The position numbers were made by a program, and so were the translations under genes. Under the pieces are notes generated by a model. The model saw nothing but the letters and a program-made list of their open reading frames with translations. It had not been told where the DNA came from and did no database searches. A DNA stretch of 64,000 nt from Chondromyces crocatus. GTDB taxonomy: Bacteria > Myxococcota_A > Polyangia > Polyangiales > Polyangiaceae. Numbering within the stretch: the stretch's first letter is position 1; each line of letters begins with the position of its first letter. Shown here in pieces: positions 19,884 to 28,931 of this stretch. The stretch spans positions 9,470,501 through 9,534,500 of the forward strand of contig NZ_CP012159.1 of NCBI RefSeq assembly GCF_001189295.1, read 5' to 3'.

Positions 19884-22408
19884 GCCCGCGCCTCGCGCCC
19901 CGGGCCATCGACTTCGAGCGCCTCTTCCAGGCCTCCCCCAACCCGTACATGCTGCTCGACCGCGACCTGCGGTACGTCGCGGCGAACCCGGCGTACCTGC
20001 GCGTCACCGCGAGCCGCCTCGACGAGCTGGTCGGCCGGCACGTCTTCGAGGCGTTCCCCCACGACCCCAGCTCCCCCGACAACGACAGCGTCCGCCAGCT
20101 CCGCGCCTCGTTCCAGCGCGTCCTCGAGCGCCGCGTCCCCGACGTGGTCGCGCTCGTCGCCTACCGCGTCCCCACGCACGTGGGCGATCACATCGTCCTC
20201 GAAGAGCGCACCTGGAGCGCCACCCACACCCCGCTGCTCGACGACGAAGGTCAGGTCGCCTTCATCCTCCAGCACACCGTCGACATCACCGAGCTCCAGG
20301 CCCTGAAGCGCCCGCCCCACACGCCCACGTCCGAGAAGCAAAAGCTCCCTCCGGTCGAGCAGCTCCAGGCCGAAGTCCTCGGGCGAGCCCAGCGCGTCCA
20401 GGAGATCAACCTGACCCTCGACACGGAGCGGCGGCACCTCCTCCGCATGTTCGAGCAGGCCCCTGGGTTCATGTGCTTCCTGCGCGGCCCCCAGCACGTC
20501 TTCGAGCTGGCGAACAAGGCGTACTACCAGCTCATGGGCCACCGCGAACTCCTCGGAAAGACCGTTCGCCAGGCGCTCCCCGACGTCGAAGGGCAGGGCT
20601 TCTTCGAGCTGCTCGACAAGGTCTACACCAGCGGCACCCCCTTCATCGGGCGCGCCATGCGCCTGCTCGTCCAGCGCTCCCCGGGCGGCCCCTTCCAGCC
20701 CCGCTTCGTCGACTTCATCTACCAGCCCATCATCGACCCCGACGGCACCGTCACCGGCATCTTCGTCCAGGGCCACGACATCACCGAGCAGAAGCACCTC
20801 GAAGCCGAGCGCGATCGCCTCGCCGCCATCGTCGAACAGTCCACCGACTTCATCGGCGTCGGCACCCTCGGCGGCGCGGTCACTTACGTCAACGAAGCGG
20901 GCCAGCGCATGGTCGGCCTCCCGCCCGGCCAGGCGAGCCGCTTCCGCCTGCTCGACTATTTCCAGGACGAGGACCGCGCCTTCGTCGAGCAGACCATCCT
21001 CCCGACCGTCGTGCGCCATGGCCGCTGGGAGGGCGGCCTCCGCTTCCGCCACTTCGTCACCGGCACGTCCATCCCGACCCACCACACCGTCTTCGCCGTC
21101 CGGGATCCCGAGACGCACGACATCCGCTGGATCGCCACCATCACCCGCGACACCACGGCGCAGAAGCAGCAGGAGAGCGAGCGAGACGCCCTGCTCCAGC
21201 GCGAGCAGCAAGCCCGCGCCGAGGCCGAAGAAGCCAACCGCCTCAAGGACGACTTCCTCGCCATGGTCAGCCACGAGCTGCGCACCCCCTTGAACGCCAT
21301 GCTCGGCTGGATCCGCCTGCTCCGCGCCGGCCAGGTCCCCACCGAGCAGCGCGCCCGTGCCCTCGACACCGTCGAACGCAACGGCCGCCTCCAGTCGCAG
21401 GTCATCGACGACCTGCTCGACATCAGCCGCATCGCGTCCGGCAAGCTCAAGCTCCAGATGACCACCGTCACCGTCGCCGCCGTCGTCGAGTCGTCCCTCG
21501 ACACCGTCCGCGCCCCCGCGGACGCCAAGGGCATCGAACTCCACGCCTCCCTCGACCCCGACGCCCGGGTCCTGGGCGACGAGGATCGCCTCTACCAGGT
21601 CATCTGGAACCTCCTCTCGAACGCGGTGAAGTTCACCCCTGCCCACGGCCACGTCCACGCCCGCCTCGAGCGCAAGGCGACCGGCGTCGAGCTCTCCGTG
21701 ATCGACACCGGCAAGGGCATCTCCGACGAGTTCCTCCCGCACATCTTCGAGCGCTTCCGCCAGGCCGAGGGCGGCACCACCCGCTCCTTCGGCGGCCTCG
21801 GCCTCGGCCTCGCCATCGTCAAGCAGCTCGTCGACCTCCACGGCGGCACCATCGACGTCTCCAGCGGTGGCGACGGCAAGGGCGCCTGCTTCACCGTCAC
21901 CTTGCCCTTCGCCCCGCCCTCCAGCGCCGCGCCCTCCAGCAGCGAACCCTCCAGCGCCGCGCCCTCCACCCCGCCCCCCGCTTCGCCCCCTGCCCTTCCC
22001 TTCCCGTGCCCTCCCGAAGTCCAGGGCCTGCGCCTGCTGATCGTCGACGACGAGCCCGACGCGCGCGACATGATGCGCGACCTCCTCGAACGCTGCGGCG
22101 CCGAGGTCACCACCGCGAGCTCCGCCGAGGAAGCCTTCGCCCTCCTTCCTCAGCTCCGCCCCGATCTCCTCCTCTCCGACATCTCCATGCCCGGCGAGGA
22201 CGGCTACAGCCTCATGCGCCGCATCCGCGCTCTCCCCCCCGAACAAGGCGGCAAGACACCGGCCATCGCCGTCACTGCCCACACCCGGGCCCCCGATCGC
22301 ACCCGCGCCCTCGTCGCCGGCTACAAGGCCCACATCCCCAAGCCCATCGATCCCGCGGAGATGTTCGCCGTCATCATCTCCGTCCTCCAGGTCCACGGTT
22401 CCCGCTGA
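19880..22408 (+). CDS. Hybrid sensor histidine kinase (PAS-PAS-PAS-HK-REC), coupled to the previous kinase
   Basis: 842 residues, starting at the ATG inside the ATGA overlap with the preceding gene. PAS domains lie at about 10-140, 190-310 and 312-435. The kinase has MVSHELRTPLN with H465, NLLSNAVKFTP, IDTGKGIS and GLGLGLAIV. A Pro/Ser/Ala linker (about 675-715) is coded by repeats of CCCTCCAGCGCCGCG. The receiver has IVDDEPD and acceptor D767 in LLSDISMPGEDG. It is soluble. Sharing the operon with a similar hybrid kinase suggests hetero-oligomers or serial signalling, which is inference. No response-regulator output gene is adjacent; the next two genes code for membrane proteins. Confidence 0.93.
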   Translation: MSPRLAPRAIDFERLFQASPNPYMLLDRDLRYVAANPAYLRVTASRLDELVGRHVFEAFPHDPSSPDNDSVRQLRASFQRVLERRVPDVVALVAYRVPTHVGDHIVLEERTWSATHTPLLDDEGQVAFILQHTVDITELQALKRPPHTPTSEKQKLPPVEQLQAEVLGRAQRVQEINLTLDTERRHLLRMFEQAPGFMCFLRGPQHVFELANKAYYQLMGHRELLGKTVRQALPDVEGQGFFELLDKVYTSGTPFIGRAMRLLVQRSPGGPFQPRFVDFIYQPIIDPDGTVTGIFVQGHDITEQKHLEAERDRLAAIVEQSTDFIGVGTLGGAVTYVNEAGQRMVGLPPGQASRFRLLDYFQDEDRAFVEQTILPTVVRHGRWEGGLRFRHFVTGTSIPTHHTVFAVRDPETHDIRWIATITRDTTAQKQQESERDALLQREQQARAEAEEANRLKDDFLAMVSHELRTPLNAMLGWIRLLRAGQVPTEQRARALDTVERNGRLQSQVIDDLLDISRIASGKLKLQMTTVTVAAVVESSLDTVRAPADAKGIELHASLDPDARVLGDEDRLYQVIWNLLSNAVKFTPAHGHVHARLERKATGVELSVIDTGKGISDEFLPHIFERFRQAEGGTTRSFGGLGLGLAIVKQLVDLHGGTIDVSSGGDGKGACFTVTLPFAPPSSAAPSSSEPSSAAPSTPPPASPPALPFPCPPEVQGLRLLIVDDEPDARDMMRDLLERCGAEVTTASSAEEAFALLPQLRPDLLLSDISMPGEDGYSLMRRIRALPPEQGGKTPAIAVTAHTRAPDRTRALVAGYKAHIPKPIDPAEMFAVIISVLQVHGSR

Positions 22409-22468
22409 CACCGCGGATGCGTTGACGTCCATCCCCGCGGACGCTCTCCTCTCCGGCGAGGCCGACCG

Positions 22469-23304
22469 ATGCAGCTCACCCTCTCCGCGCGCGCGCTCCG
22501 CGCCCCCTTGCTCGGGATCATGGCCCTCGTCGTCACCGCGGGCCTTGCCGTCGAGGTCCTGCGCCCCCTCTACAAGCTCGAACGCAAGACCGGCATCGTC
22601 CCGTTCCTGTCCCTGAGCTACGAGGCCAACCTCCCCACCTGGTACTCCTCGATCCTCCTGTTCACCTGCGCGTTGCTCCTCGCGCTGATCGCCACGGGCG
22701 TCCGCCGCACCGGACAGCGCCACGCCGCCCACTGGTGGGGCCTCGCCGCAGGGTTCACGTACATCTCCCTCGACGAACTGGTCTCCCTCCACGAGGCCGC
22801 GGGCTCGTGGATGAAGCTCGAAGGCGTCCTCTATTTCAGCTGGGTGGTCCCTGCCACGGCCCTGCTGATCGTGCTCGCCCTCGTCTACTTCCGGTTCCTC
22901 GCCCACCTGCCCGCCCCCCTCCGGCGCCGCTTCCTCCTGTGCGGCGGCATCTACGTCGCGGGCGCCGTGGGCATGGAGCTACCGCTCGGCTACTGGACCG
23001 AGCGCGAAGGCTCGAACAACCTCGTCTACGGCCTCATCGACGTCGTGGAAGAGGCGCTGGAGATGCTCGGCGTGAACCTCTTCCTGCTCGCCTTGCTCGA
23101 CCACCTCGGCGCCCAGGGCTTCACCGTCGGCTTCACCGCGCCCCTCGACCCCGCCACCGCGTCGTCCACCCCCCTCGCGGAAGCGCCTTCTCCTCCCCCC
23201 GTCGACGCGGCGCCCGCGACCCCCGTATCCTCTCTCTCCGCTTCACCCGACGCCGACGCCGATGCCGACGCCGACGCCGACGCTGACGCCAACGAGCCGC
23301 GCAC

Positions 23305-23308
<4 letters not shown>
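22469..23308 (+). CDS. Membrane protein of unknown function with conserved Asp/Glu/His motifs
   Basis: 279 residues with about six membrane segments over 10-215 and a disordered C-terminal tail (about 220-279) ending in a run of Asp-Ala dipeptides. Two motifs stand out inside or next to helices: [11 protein letters not shown] (about 98-108) and [13 protein letters not shown] (about 191-203). The D-E-x6-H-E arrangement recurs, as I recall, in widespread uncharacterised bacterial membrane proteins and could bind metal. I do not recognise a function. The start is the ATG 60 bases after the kinase gene. Its TGA overlaps the GTG of the next gene by four bases. Confidence 0.75.
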
Positions 23309-24402
<1,094 letters not shown>

Positions 24403-24617
24403 GGCGCACACATTGCAGGGCGGCACTCTGCCTACCTCCACCTGCAAAACCGCAGCACAGCCCCCGCCCCATTCGAGGCGAGCGCGCTCACGAGGCGCGC
24501 AGATAACGGCTGATTCACCGCATGTTCCGGCTAGGATGCGGCCCTTACGCCACGTACTTCACGGGGGCTGTGCGCTGGCGCCATCGACACCGCGCCGCGA
24601 GAGAGGGACGAACGGAG

Positions 24618-25589
24618 ATGAGCAGGCTTGTCCGATCCATGCTGGTGGCGATCGCGCTCTCGGTGGCCGTCGCACCGGGGTGCAGCAAGGGACCGGAGGT
24701 GACGTCCGAGAACATCGCCGAGCAAGCGGCGCTGATCGAGCAGCACGACGGCGGCTCGGTGGTGTGGCGCGTCAAGCCCGACGGCCAGGTGATGGCGCTG
24801 CTCAAGGCGCCCGACGGCAAGCCCATCGAGCAAGGCGTGACCGGCACGATGACGGTGAAGCCGAAGACCGGCGACCCCGTGACCGCGACGCTCGTCCCCG
24901 TCGAGAAATCGGGCGGCGTGCTGACCGCGACCTTGCCCAAGCTCGACGACGAGCTGACGGAGGTGAGCTACACGCTGCTCGCCGCCGACAAGCCGATCCA
25001 GGGCACGCTGCACCTGCCGAAGGGCGGCACGGAGGAGCTCTTCGCGAGCGCCAAGGTGAGCGCCGAGGCGAAGCTCGACGACAAGAAGGGCCCGAACGGC
25101 GGCGTGCTCCAGGTCGTCGGCGAAGACACGGTGGAGATCGTCGCCAACGACGCGACCGGCGAGGTCCGCGTCTACCTGCTCGACGACAACCTGCAGGTGG
25201 TGAAGCCCGAGAACCGGAAGATCAAGATCAAGCTGGGCCTCTCCGGCAGCGGCGCCGAGGTGATCGAGCTGTCACCGCACACCGAGGGGCTCTACTTCGA
25301 GGGCAAGCTGAACGCCCAGATCAAGCCCAAGAAGATGACCGTGGTGCTCGTCGACGGCGACGTGGTGCACACGGCGCTGTGGGGCCACCACCCCGGCAAG
25401 GTGGTCGTGATCGGGGTGGGCGCGCCCGTGATCGCGATCTTCGTGAACACCGTGGTGTGGGTCGCGCCCGTGGTGGTGGTGAAGCACAAGCACCATCACC
25501 ACCACCACCACAAGGGCAAGGGGAAGGGCAAAGGGAAGTGGAAGGTGAAGGCGAAGGCGAAGGGGGGCAGCATCAAGATCAGTTTCTGA
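24618..25589 (+). CDS. Lipoprotein with a seven-histidine cluster and Lys/Gly tail
   Basis: 323 residues from the ATG at 24618, preceded by ACGGAG. The open frame extends further upstream, but only this start gives a signal peptide, ending in VAPGC and followed by SKG. The body (about 25-265) is beta-rich and charged, with no domain I recognise. Near the C-terminus a hydrophobic stretch (about 257-287) is followed by KHKHHHHHHHK and a KGKGKGKWKVKAKAKG tail. The natural His7 cluster should bind Ni, Zn, Cu or Co. The combination of lipid anchor, C-terminal hydrophobic segment and metal cluster suggests a periplasmic metal-binding or metal-sensing protein, which is inference. Confidence 0.75.
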   Translation: MSRLVRSMLVAIALSVAVAPGCSKGPEVTSENIAEQAALIEQHDGGSVVWRVKPDGQVMALLKAPDGKPIEQGVTGTMTVKPKTGDPVTATLVPVEKSGGVLTATLPKLDDELTEVSYTLLAADKPIQGTLHLPKGGTEELFASAKVSAEAKLDDKKGPNGGVLQVVGEDTVEIVANDATGEVRVYLLDDNLQVVKPENRKIKIKLGLSGSGAEVIELSPHTEGLYFEGKLNAQIKPKKMTVVLVDGDVVHTALWGHHPGKVVVIGVGAPVIAIFVNTVVWVAPVVVVKHKHHHHHHHKGKGKGKGKWKVKAKAKGGSIKISF

Positions 25590-25599
25590 TGCGGTGAGG

Positions 25600-25639
25600 T
25601 GGCGCTGCGTGCGATTCTTCACGCCTGCATGCAGCGCCA
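25600..25639 (+). terminator. Strong stem-loop after the His7 lipoprotein gene
   Basis: Arms 25600-25612 (TGGCGCTGCGTGC) and 25627-25639 (GCATGCAGCGCCA) pair over 13 bases with one G-U wobble and a 14-base loop. It starts 11 bases after the lipoprotein stop. There is no T-run, so it is either a non-canonical terminator, an mRNA 3' stabiliser or a processing site. Confidence 0.45.
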
Positions 25640-25672
25640 TGAGGTCTGCGCGAGGAACGGGGGAGGTGGCGC

Positions 25673-25936
25673 GTGATCAAGCTGTTCGGCGTCGTGGGCT
25701 TCGTCGTCGTGCTCATCTACTGGCAGGTGCGGCAAGCCCAGGGCCGCCGCAGGGTGCGAGAGATTGAGCATGGCAAGCGGTGCATGGCATGCAACGGCAT
25801 GCAGACGCAGACGGAGAACTGGAACGTGCGCTGCCTCCAGTGCGGCTTCCTGGTGAGCTTCGCCGTGCTGCAGAAGAGCGCCGTGCGCGATGACGAGCTC
25901 GCCGCGGTGACGCGGCCCGACGAGAAGATGGACTGA
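25673..25936 (+). CDS. Small membrane-anchored zinc-ribbon protein
   Basis: 87 residues from a GTG preceded by GGGGGAGG. Residues 4-18 form one hydrophobic helix. The remainder has two CxxC pairs, CMAC and CLQC, with about 17 residues between them, as in a zinc ribbon. Function unknown: such proteins can act as assembly factors or regulatory adaptors. It is 83 bases downstream of the His7 lipoprotein, with a stem-loop in between, so the two may be expressed together. Confidence 0.68.
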   Translation: MIKLFGVVGFVVVLIYWQVRQAQGRRRVREIEHGKRCMACNGMQTQTENWNVRCLQCGFLVSFAVLQKSAVRDDELAAVTRPDEKMD

Positions 25937-26112
25937 GATCGGGCGTCTCCGTCCAGCTCGGTCGAGGGGGCGACTGCTCGCGGCGAGGAAGTGTCTGCTC
26001 GTGGTGAGGGTGAGGTCCTCTCTGGCCGCGCGCGTGCATTGGACCGGCCTGACGAAATAGCCTGAGGGCTCGCGGCTCGGCGTGCCGCCCTCCTTTGCCT
26101 GTCGCCCAGACC

Positions 26113-26379
26113 ATGCGCAATGCACTGCACTCGATGCGCTTCTTCGAGGTGTGGCTGCTTGCGGGGCACGATCTCCCGAAAGACTGGGGCTGGCAGGACG
26201 TGCGCAGCCACGAGCATCCGAAGGAGGCCTACTACCGGCCCTTCGCCAAGAGCCGTGGTGTCCTGGAGGAGCCAGCGGAAGGGCGAGGGGTCCTCGCGAA
26301 AGAGGCGGCTTCACGCTACGCGCGGATTCGCTCGTTGTGCCCCGAAGTCGCCGCGCTGGAGGCACGGCTCGAGGCGTGA
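26113..26379 (+). CDS. Small protein of unknown function
   Basis: 88 residues from the ATG at 26113; a TTG at 26095 would add six residues. The sequence is aromatic and charged with no membrane segment: MRFFEVWLLAGHDLPKDWGW near the start and an acidic/Ala-rich helical C-terminus (EVAALEARLEA). The amino-acid composition looks like a real globular protein, but there is no strong ribosome site and I know no family. It stands alone just before the repeat region. Confidence 0.45.
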   Translation: MRNALHSMRFFEVWLLAGHDLPKDWGWQDVRSHEHPKEAYYRPFAKSRGVLEEPAEGRGVLAKEAASRYARIRSLCPEVAALEARLEA

Positions 26380-26570
26380 CGTGGAGGCGGAATACCACGG
26401 GACGGCGCAGGTCCCACGCAGCGCAGCGCGGATCGTCCAGGCAGCAGCAAGCCATCACGAAGAAGCGACTCGGGACGCCCGAAGAGCGGCGCGGAGACTC
26501 CGGGGGGCACGGTGCCGGGAGTCCGGAGGGATGGTTGGAAGCCGTGGACGCTCCTCCCGGGCGTGCCGAG

Positions 26571-26875
26571 GGAACTACCCAGGAGCACTTTGGGAACTGC
26601 ACAGGAGTGCCGAGGGAAGTGCACGGGACCGCCGTCGGAACTACCCAGGAGCGCTTTGGGAACTACCCAGGAGCGCTTTGGGAACTACCCAGGACCGTCG
26701 CAGAAGTGCACGGGAGCGCTTTGGGAACTACCCAGGAGCACTTTGGGAACTACCCAGGAGCACTTTGGGAACTACCCAGGAGCACTTTGGGAACTACCCA
26801 GGAGCACTTTGGGAACTACCCAGGACCGTCGCAGAAGTGTGCGGGTCCGTCGCAGAAGTGCGCGGGGCCGTCGCA
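26571..26875 (+). repeat. Array of about 14 tandem 21-22 bp units of two alternating types
   Basis: Units begin at 26571, 26593, 26615, 26637, 26659, 26681, 26703, 26724, 26746, 26768, 26790, 26812, 26834 and 26855. Most begin GGAACTACCCAGGAGC followed by A/GCTTTG (type A, 22 bp). Others begin GAAGTGC or GAAGTGTGC and end in CCGTCGCA (type B, 21-22 bp), and several are A/B hybrids. The units are contiguous without spacers, so this is not CRISPR. Because 22 is not a multiple of three, each forward frame reads the same 22-residue peptide cycle (containing NYPGALWELPRSTLGTTQEH) and none has a stop. The reverse strand meets a TAG in every type A unit. Confidence 0.92.
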
Positions 26876-27144
26876 GGAACGTCCAGAGTGTCGGCGCAAG
26901 CGGCTGGGTGCGATCAAGATCACAGAATGGGAGAACCCGGAGGCACTCGGGTCTGGGATGCTGGTCGATGAGGCGATGTCGCTTACGTATCCTTGGATGA
27001 CCTGATTCCGCGCGGACCGAGGTTGGGATTCTCACAAGGGATGGTCTGGCGTCGCTGGCCGCCATCGCCCCCACACGGCTGCTGCGCGTTCGTCGTGCCC
27101 GGGTCCTGGAGGCTCGTCACGCCCGAGTCCTGCACGTTCGTCGC

Positions 27145-27240
27145 GCATGACGGCGGTGCGTTCGTCACGTTCGCCGCGCATGACGGCGGCGCGTTCGTCA
27201 CGTTCGCCGCGCATGACGGCGGCGCGTTCGTCGTGCCGGA
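27145..27240 (+). repeat. 33 bp minisatellite, nearly three copies
   Basis: The unit contains GCGCATGACGGCGG and GCGTTCGTCACGTTCGCC and is repeated with one or two base changes (GGCGGTGCG in the first copy, GGCGGCGCG in the others). The last copy breaks off in CGTTCGTCGTGCC. The period of 33 keeps frame and would encode AHDGGAFVTFA repeats, but there is no supported gene here. The downstream NFACT gene begins ~145 bases later. Confidence 0.85.
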
Positions 27241-27386
27241 GATGCGGGCGTGGCAGCGAAGATCGCGGCGCTCGACGGTCCATGGTGGCGCGAAGCAGGT
27301 GCGCTATGGTGCCGCGGTCTTCAGCGAAGGGTGGCGGTGATGCGCGTGGGCCTGCACGTGAGGCGACAGCGGGGCGGGTTCTGACG

Positions 27387-28931
27387 ATGGACGTCGCTCC
27401 GCTGGAAGAAGCGCTCGCGTCGTGGGTGGGGGCGCGGATCGATGCGGCGCAGGTGAACCCGGAGACGGGGCTGATCGCGCTGTCGTGTTACGCGGGGGAG
27501 AAGCGGCTTCTGGGGGTGGGCATCGGGCCGCGGGTGGTGGGGGTGGGGATCTTGCCGCGGGCGCCGCGGTTGCGGGCGACGGCGGCGAATCCGCTGGTGG
27601 CGGCGCTGCGGGCGCATGTGGTGGGGCATCGGCTGCGCGCGATCGGGCTGGAGGTGGATCGGCTCGTGGTGGTGGCGGGCGGGGGTGAAGGGGAAGCGGC
27701 GCACGAGGCGAAGCTGACGCTGGTGCCAGGGCGGCGCGGAGAGGCGCGGCTGGAGGTCGATGGGCGGCTGGTGCTGCGGTGGCCTCCGCAGGGGCAGAGA
27801 GAGGCCGTGACAGGGCCGCGCGGGGCTTCCGGGGGCGAGGCTGGGGTCCCGCCGGCCGGAGAGCGCCAGGAGGCGGTAGCGGCTCCGCAAGCGGGGGCAG
27901 CTCCGCAAGCGGGGGCGTCGGCGCAGGGGCCCGAGCGGGCGGTGCGCTATCCAGCCGATCCGTGGGCGGCAGGGGCAGCGCTCGTGGAGGCGAGCGATGC
28001 AGCGGCGGCGGTCGCGGCGAAGGCGGCGCTGCTCAAGGCGGTGCGGGCGCGGCGGGTTTCGCTGTCGCGGCGTCGGGAGGCGGTGCAGGCGGATCTGGCG
28101 CGGCTCGATCGGGTGGGTGAGCTGCAGAAGATCGGGCGGCTGCTCCTGGCGCAAGGGGGGCGGGTGCCGCGGGGGGCGACGAAGGCGACGCTGGAGGACT
28201 GGGAGGGCGAAGGGTCGCTCGAGGTGTCGCTGGATGCGGCGAGGCCAGCGCGCGCGCAGGCGGAGGACTTCTTCGCGAAAGCGCGGCGGTATCAGCGGGG
28301 TGAAGCGGCGATGCGGGCGCGGCTCGCCGAGACCGAGGGGGTGCTGGCGCAGGTGGTCGCGCTCGAAGGGGAGGTCGCAGCGGCCGAGGTGGAGGCGGAA
28401 GCGCTGACGCGGCTGGATGGGCGCGCGCGGGGGCTGGGGATCGCCGGGGTCCTGGTCGATGCAGGCAGCGCGGGTGGGGCGTCCGGCGGGAGTGCGAAGG
28501 GGACGGGGGTGCGGGTGCGTCGCGGGGAGGAGCCGCGGAAGCCGTACCATGCGTTCCGAGGGAGCGGGGGGCGGGCGATCTTCGTGGGGCGCGGGGGGGC
28601 GGACAACGATGCGCTGACGACGCGGGTGGCGAGGCCGCACGATCTGTGGCTGCACGCGCGCGGGATGACGGGGGCGCACGTGGTGGTGCCGCTCGAGAAG
28701 AACACGACGTGTCCGGGGGAGCTGCTGGTGGATGCGGCGATGCTGGCGGTGCACTTCTCCGAGGCGCGGGAGGAGGCGAGCTGGGAGGTGACGCACGTGC
28801 CGCGGAAGCATGTGCGGAAGCCGAAGGGGAGCGCTCCCGGGGCGGTGACGTTCACGCGGGAGAAGGTGCTGGTGGTGCGGATGGATGCGGCGCGGGTGGC
28901 GCGGCTGCTGGCAGCGAAGGAAGAGACGTGA
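27387..28931 (+). CDS. NFACT-family protein (RqcH/Rqc2-like, ribosome quality control)
   Basis: 514 residues from the ATG at 27387. The frame upstream is repeat-derived. The N-terminal ~130 residues (GEKRLLGVGIGPRVVGVG) look like a reduced NFACT-N lobe. A variable Gly/Ala/Pro linker follows, then an Arg/Glu/Ala-rich coiled coil (about 190-350). The C-terminal NFACT-R domain is clear: KPYHAFRGSGGRAIFVGRG, NDALTTRVARPHDLWLHA and GAHVVVPLEKN. Family members bind obstructed 50S-peptidyl-tRNA and recruit tRNA-Ala to tag stalled chains. Whether this short version keeps tailing activity is unknown. The TGA overlaps the next ATG (TGATG). Confidence 0.85.
   Translation: MDVAPLEEALASWVGARIDAAQVNPETGLIALSCYAGEKRLLGVGIGPRVVGVGILPRAPRLRATAANPLVAALRAHVVGHRLRAIGLEVDRLVVVAGGGEGEAAHEAKLTLVPGRRGEARLEVDGRLVLRWPPQGQREAVTGPRGASGGEAGVPPAGERQEAVAAPQAGAAPQAGASAQGPERAVRYPADPWAAGAALVEASDAAAAVAAKAALLKAVRARRVSLSRRREAVQADLARLDRVGELQKIGRLLLAQGGRVPRGATKATLEDWEGEGSLEVSLDAARPARAQAEDFFAKARRYQRGEAAMRARLAETEGVLAQVVALEGEVAAAEVEAEALTRLDGRARGLGIAGVLVDAGSAGGASGGSAKGTGVRVRRGEEPRKPYHAFRGSGGRAIFVGRGGADNDALTTRVARPHDLWLHARGMTGAHVVVPLEKNTTCPGELLVDAAMLAVHFSEAREEASWEVTHVPRKHVRKPKGSAPGAVTFTREKVLVVRMDAARVARLLAAKEET

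Larger units (their letters stand above)
26380..27386. other. Gene-poor kilobase with tandem repeats
   Basis: About 1 kb with no gene I can support. It holds the 21-22 bp array (26571-26875) and a 33 bp minisatellite (about 27145-27240), listed separately. Open frames run through it in all three forward frames, but they consist mostly of repeat translation and have no family features or ribosome sites. The remaining unique sequence shows no RNA gene. Confidence 0.55.

Noticed and set aside
19700-22906. Very long open frame antisense to the two coupled hybrid kinases
   Set aside because: Same reason: a shadow of kinase coding sequence. The product is acidic/Gly-rich with no domain, and it spans several genes.
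25619-26602. Minus-strand open frame spanning the zinc-ribbon and small-protein region
   Set aside because: It is Pro/Arg/Ser-rich, antisense to two better-supported short genes, and starts inside the repeat array.
26571-26875. Possible CRISPR array
   Set aside because: The units are contiguous without spacers, the period is 21-22 bases, units are not palindromic and there are no cas genes in the window.
26082-27005. Coding sequence through the 22 bp array
   Set aside because: All three forward frames are open simply because the repeat contains no forward stop. No ribosome site or conserved domain precedes it.
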